The position numbers were made by a program, and so were the translations under genes. This document shows positions 4,854 to 5,775 of a stretch of 5,775 nt of DNA, in pieces. Below the pieces are notes generated by a model. It searched no databases. It was given only the letters and a program-made list of their open reading frames with translations, and was not told where the DNA came from. Numbering within the stretch: position 1 is the stretch's first letter; each line of letters opens with the position of its first letter. Where the stretch lies: NCBI GenBank assembly GCA_022451445.1, contig JAKUSY010000214.1:1-5775 (forward strand). Reading direction: 5' to 3'. This stretch comes from Planctomycetota bacterium (GTDB lineage Bacteria > Planctomycetota > UBA8108).

Positions 4854-5775
4854 ATGTGCGCGAGGAACGCTCGAAACGGCAAGGACGTCATCCGGTTGCG
4901 CGGACTTCGGCAGAACAACCTGAGGAATATCGACCTGGATATTCCCCTGGGCCTCCTGACCGTCGTTACGGGCGTGAGCGGCTCGGGGAAATCGAGCCTG
5001 GCATTCGACACGCTCTATGCCGAGGGGCAGCGCCGCTACGTGGAGACGTTTTCCGCCTACACGCGTCAGTTCCTTGACCGGTTTACGCGACCTGAGGCGG
5101 ACTCCATAGAGGGAATTCCGCCGGCGGTCGCCATCGATCAGTCCGGCGCGGTGAAGAGCTCGCGGTCGACCGTGGGCACCATGACCGGGATCAATGATTA
5201 CCTGAAGCTGCTCTATTCGCGTTGTTCGACCGGCTACTGTCCGCAGTGCGGGCTGGAGATCGAGCCGGAGAATACCACCGCGGTGCTCGAATGTCTCGAC
5301 GGTCTCAGGCCCGCGGACTGGCCGGTTCTCATCGTGGCTCCCGTTCCCCTCGGGGGTTTCGAGTCCGTCGAGGTCATCTCTTCGGCCTTCCAGGGGCAGG
5401 GTTTCATGAGGTTTCTTCGCGGGCAGGAGGTGGTTCGCATTCCGCAGCTGCGGGATGATGACCTCGTCACCGGGCGGGTGGATATCGTTGTCGACCGGCT
5501 CTCGAAGCGCTCCGCATCGAGACAGCGGAGGGTCGATTCCATCGAACAGGCCTTCAAGATAGCGCATGGAAAATTGCGGCTCGTTACCGCCAGGGGAGCT
5601 AGAGATTTCATTCGAGGCCTGCGCTGCTCGGCCTGCGACGTCGCGTTGCCGGCGCCCACCCCGGGGCTCTTCTCCTTCAACACCCCCTACGGCGCCTGCG
5701 AGGAGTGCCGCGGGTTTGGCAGGATCATCGAGATCGACTGGAGGCGGGTCGTGCCCGACCGGCGCCTGTCGATTC
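4854..5775 (+). CDS. uvrA: UvrA excinuclease ABC ATPase subunit, N-terminal 307 residues (cut by window end)
   Basis: The frame opens at ATG 4854, just after an in-frame stop at 4842-4844, and runs off the right edge. The product recognises bulky DNA lesions in nucleotide excision repair as a dimeric ABC-type ATPase that loads UvrB. Visible parts are the N-terminal strand RLRGLRQNNLRNIDLDIP (14-31), Walker A GVSGSGKS (40-47), LAFDTLYAEGQRRYVETFSA (49-68), SIEGIPPAVAIDQ (84-96) and SSRSTVGTMTGINDYLKLLY (102-121). After them come a UvrB-interaction-like region (about 155-250) ending in IVVDRL (211-216) and the zinc site C258-x2-C261-x20-C282-x2-C285 around GLFSFNTPYGAC. The ABC signature and second ATPase half would lie beyond the window. 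The RKGE motif usual in the UvrB-interaction region is absent, and CRGFGRIIEID follows the zinc site. Both features recall the diverged, sometimes double-length UvrA class, which is a tentative placement from memory. The ribosome site is weak. It is probably cotranscribed with the LOG-like gene. Confidence 0.93.
   Translation, partial: MCARNARNGKDVIRLRGLRQNNLRNIDLDIPLGLLTVVTGVSGSGKSSLAFDTLYAEGQRRYVETFSAYTRQFLDRFTRPEADSIEGIPPAVAIDQSGAVKSSRSTVGTMTGINDYLKLLYSRCSTGYCPQCGLEIEPENTTAVLECLDGLRPADWPVLIVAPVPLGGFESVEVISSAFQGQGFMRFLRGQEVVRIPQLRDDDLVTGRVDIVVDRLSKRSASRQRRVDSIEQAFKIAHGKLRLVTARGARDFIRGLRCSACDVALPAPTPGLFSFNTPYGACEECRGFGRIIEIDWRRVVPDRRLSI

Noticed and set aside
3872..5011. 379-codon minus-strand open frame across the CPBP, LOG-like and uvrA genes
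   Set aside because: It overlaps three genes with clear family motifs, has an Arg/Pro-rich composition typical of shadow frames and shows no domain.
4980..5250. UvrA2-type drug-resistance paralogue without a UvrB-binding domain
   Set aside because: A region of the right length with the VVDR motif is present between the Walker A part and the zinc site, so the domain is diverged rather than missing.
4830..5567. 245-codon minus-strand open frame opposite uvrA
   Set aside because: The plus strand carries unmistakable UvrA motifs over the whole stretch, and the antisense product has no family features.

Overview
The window is GC-rich chromosomal DNA, roughly 60-65% GC by eye, densely packed with six genes. 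The first is cut by the left edge and the last by the right edge. The gene content suggests a Planctomycetota, Verrucomicrobiota, Acidobacteriota or related candidate-phylum bacterium. The pointers are a DUF1501 protein with a twin-arginine leader, and a redoxin-plus-TPR protein whose first residues look like the end of an ASPIC/UnbV (CRTAC1-type) domain. No single gene fixes the phylum. I see no mobile element, CRISPR array, tRNA, rRNA or origin.

Layout. (1) 2-1498 (+): C-terminal 498 residues of a large, probably exported protein with a thioredoxin-like domain and eight TPRs. (2) 1503-2975 (-): a DUF1501 protein, convergent with the first gene and only 4 bases from it. A strong hairpin (1502-1533) sits at the junction. 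(3) 2976-3154: a 179-base divergent spacer that must hold promoters for its two flanking genes. (4) 3155-3490 (+): a HinT-type HIT nucleotide hydrolase with a strong Shine-Dalgarno. (5) 3520-4245 (-): a CPBP (Rce1-like/Abi) membrane protease with an acidic, repetitive C-terminal tail, convergent with the HIT gene. (6) 4244-4816 (+): a LOG/TIGR00725-like Rossmann protein. Its ATG overlaps one of the possible ATGs of the CPBP gene. (7) 4854 to the end (+): the first 307 residues of a UvrA excinuclease ATPase, 37 bases after the LOG-like gene and probably in the same transcript.

Functionally these look like independent housekeeping and envelope genes rather than one pathway. The first two products are probably exported, the CPBP protein is in the membrane, and HinT, the LOG-like protein and UvrA are cytoplasmic. 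The points most worth a second look are the diverged UvrB-interaction region of UvrA, the shared start region of the CPBP and LOG-like genes with a promoter-like pair inside it, the hairpin over the abutting stop codons, and the redoxin-TPR architecture. I found no convincing evidence of a previously undescribed multi-gene system here.
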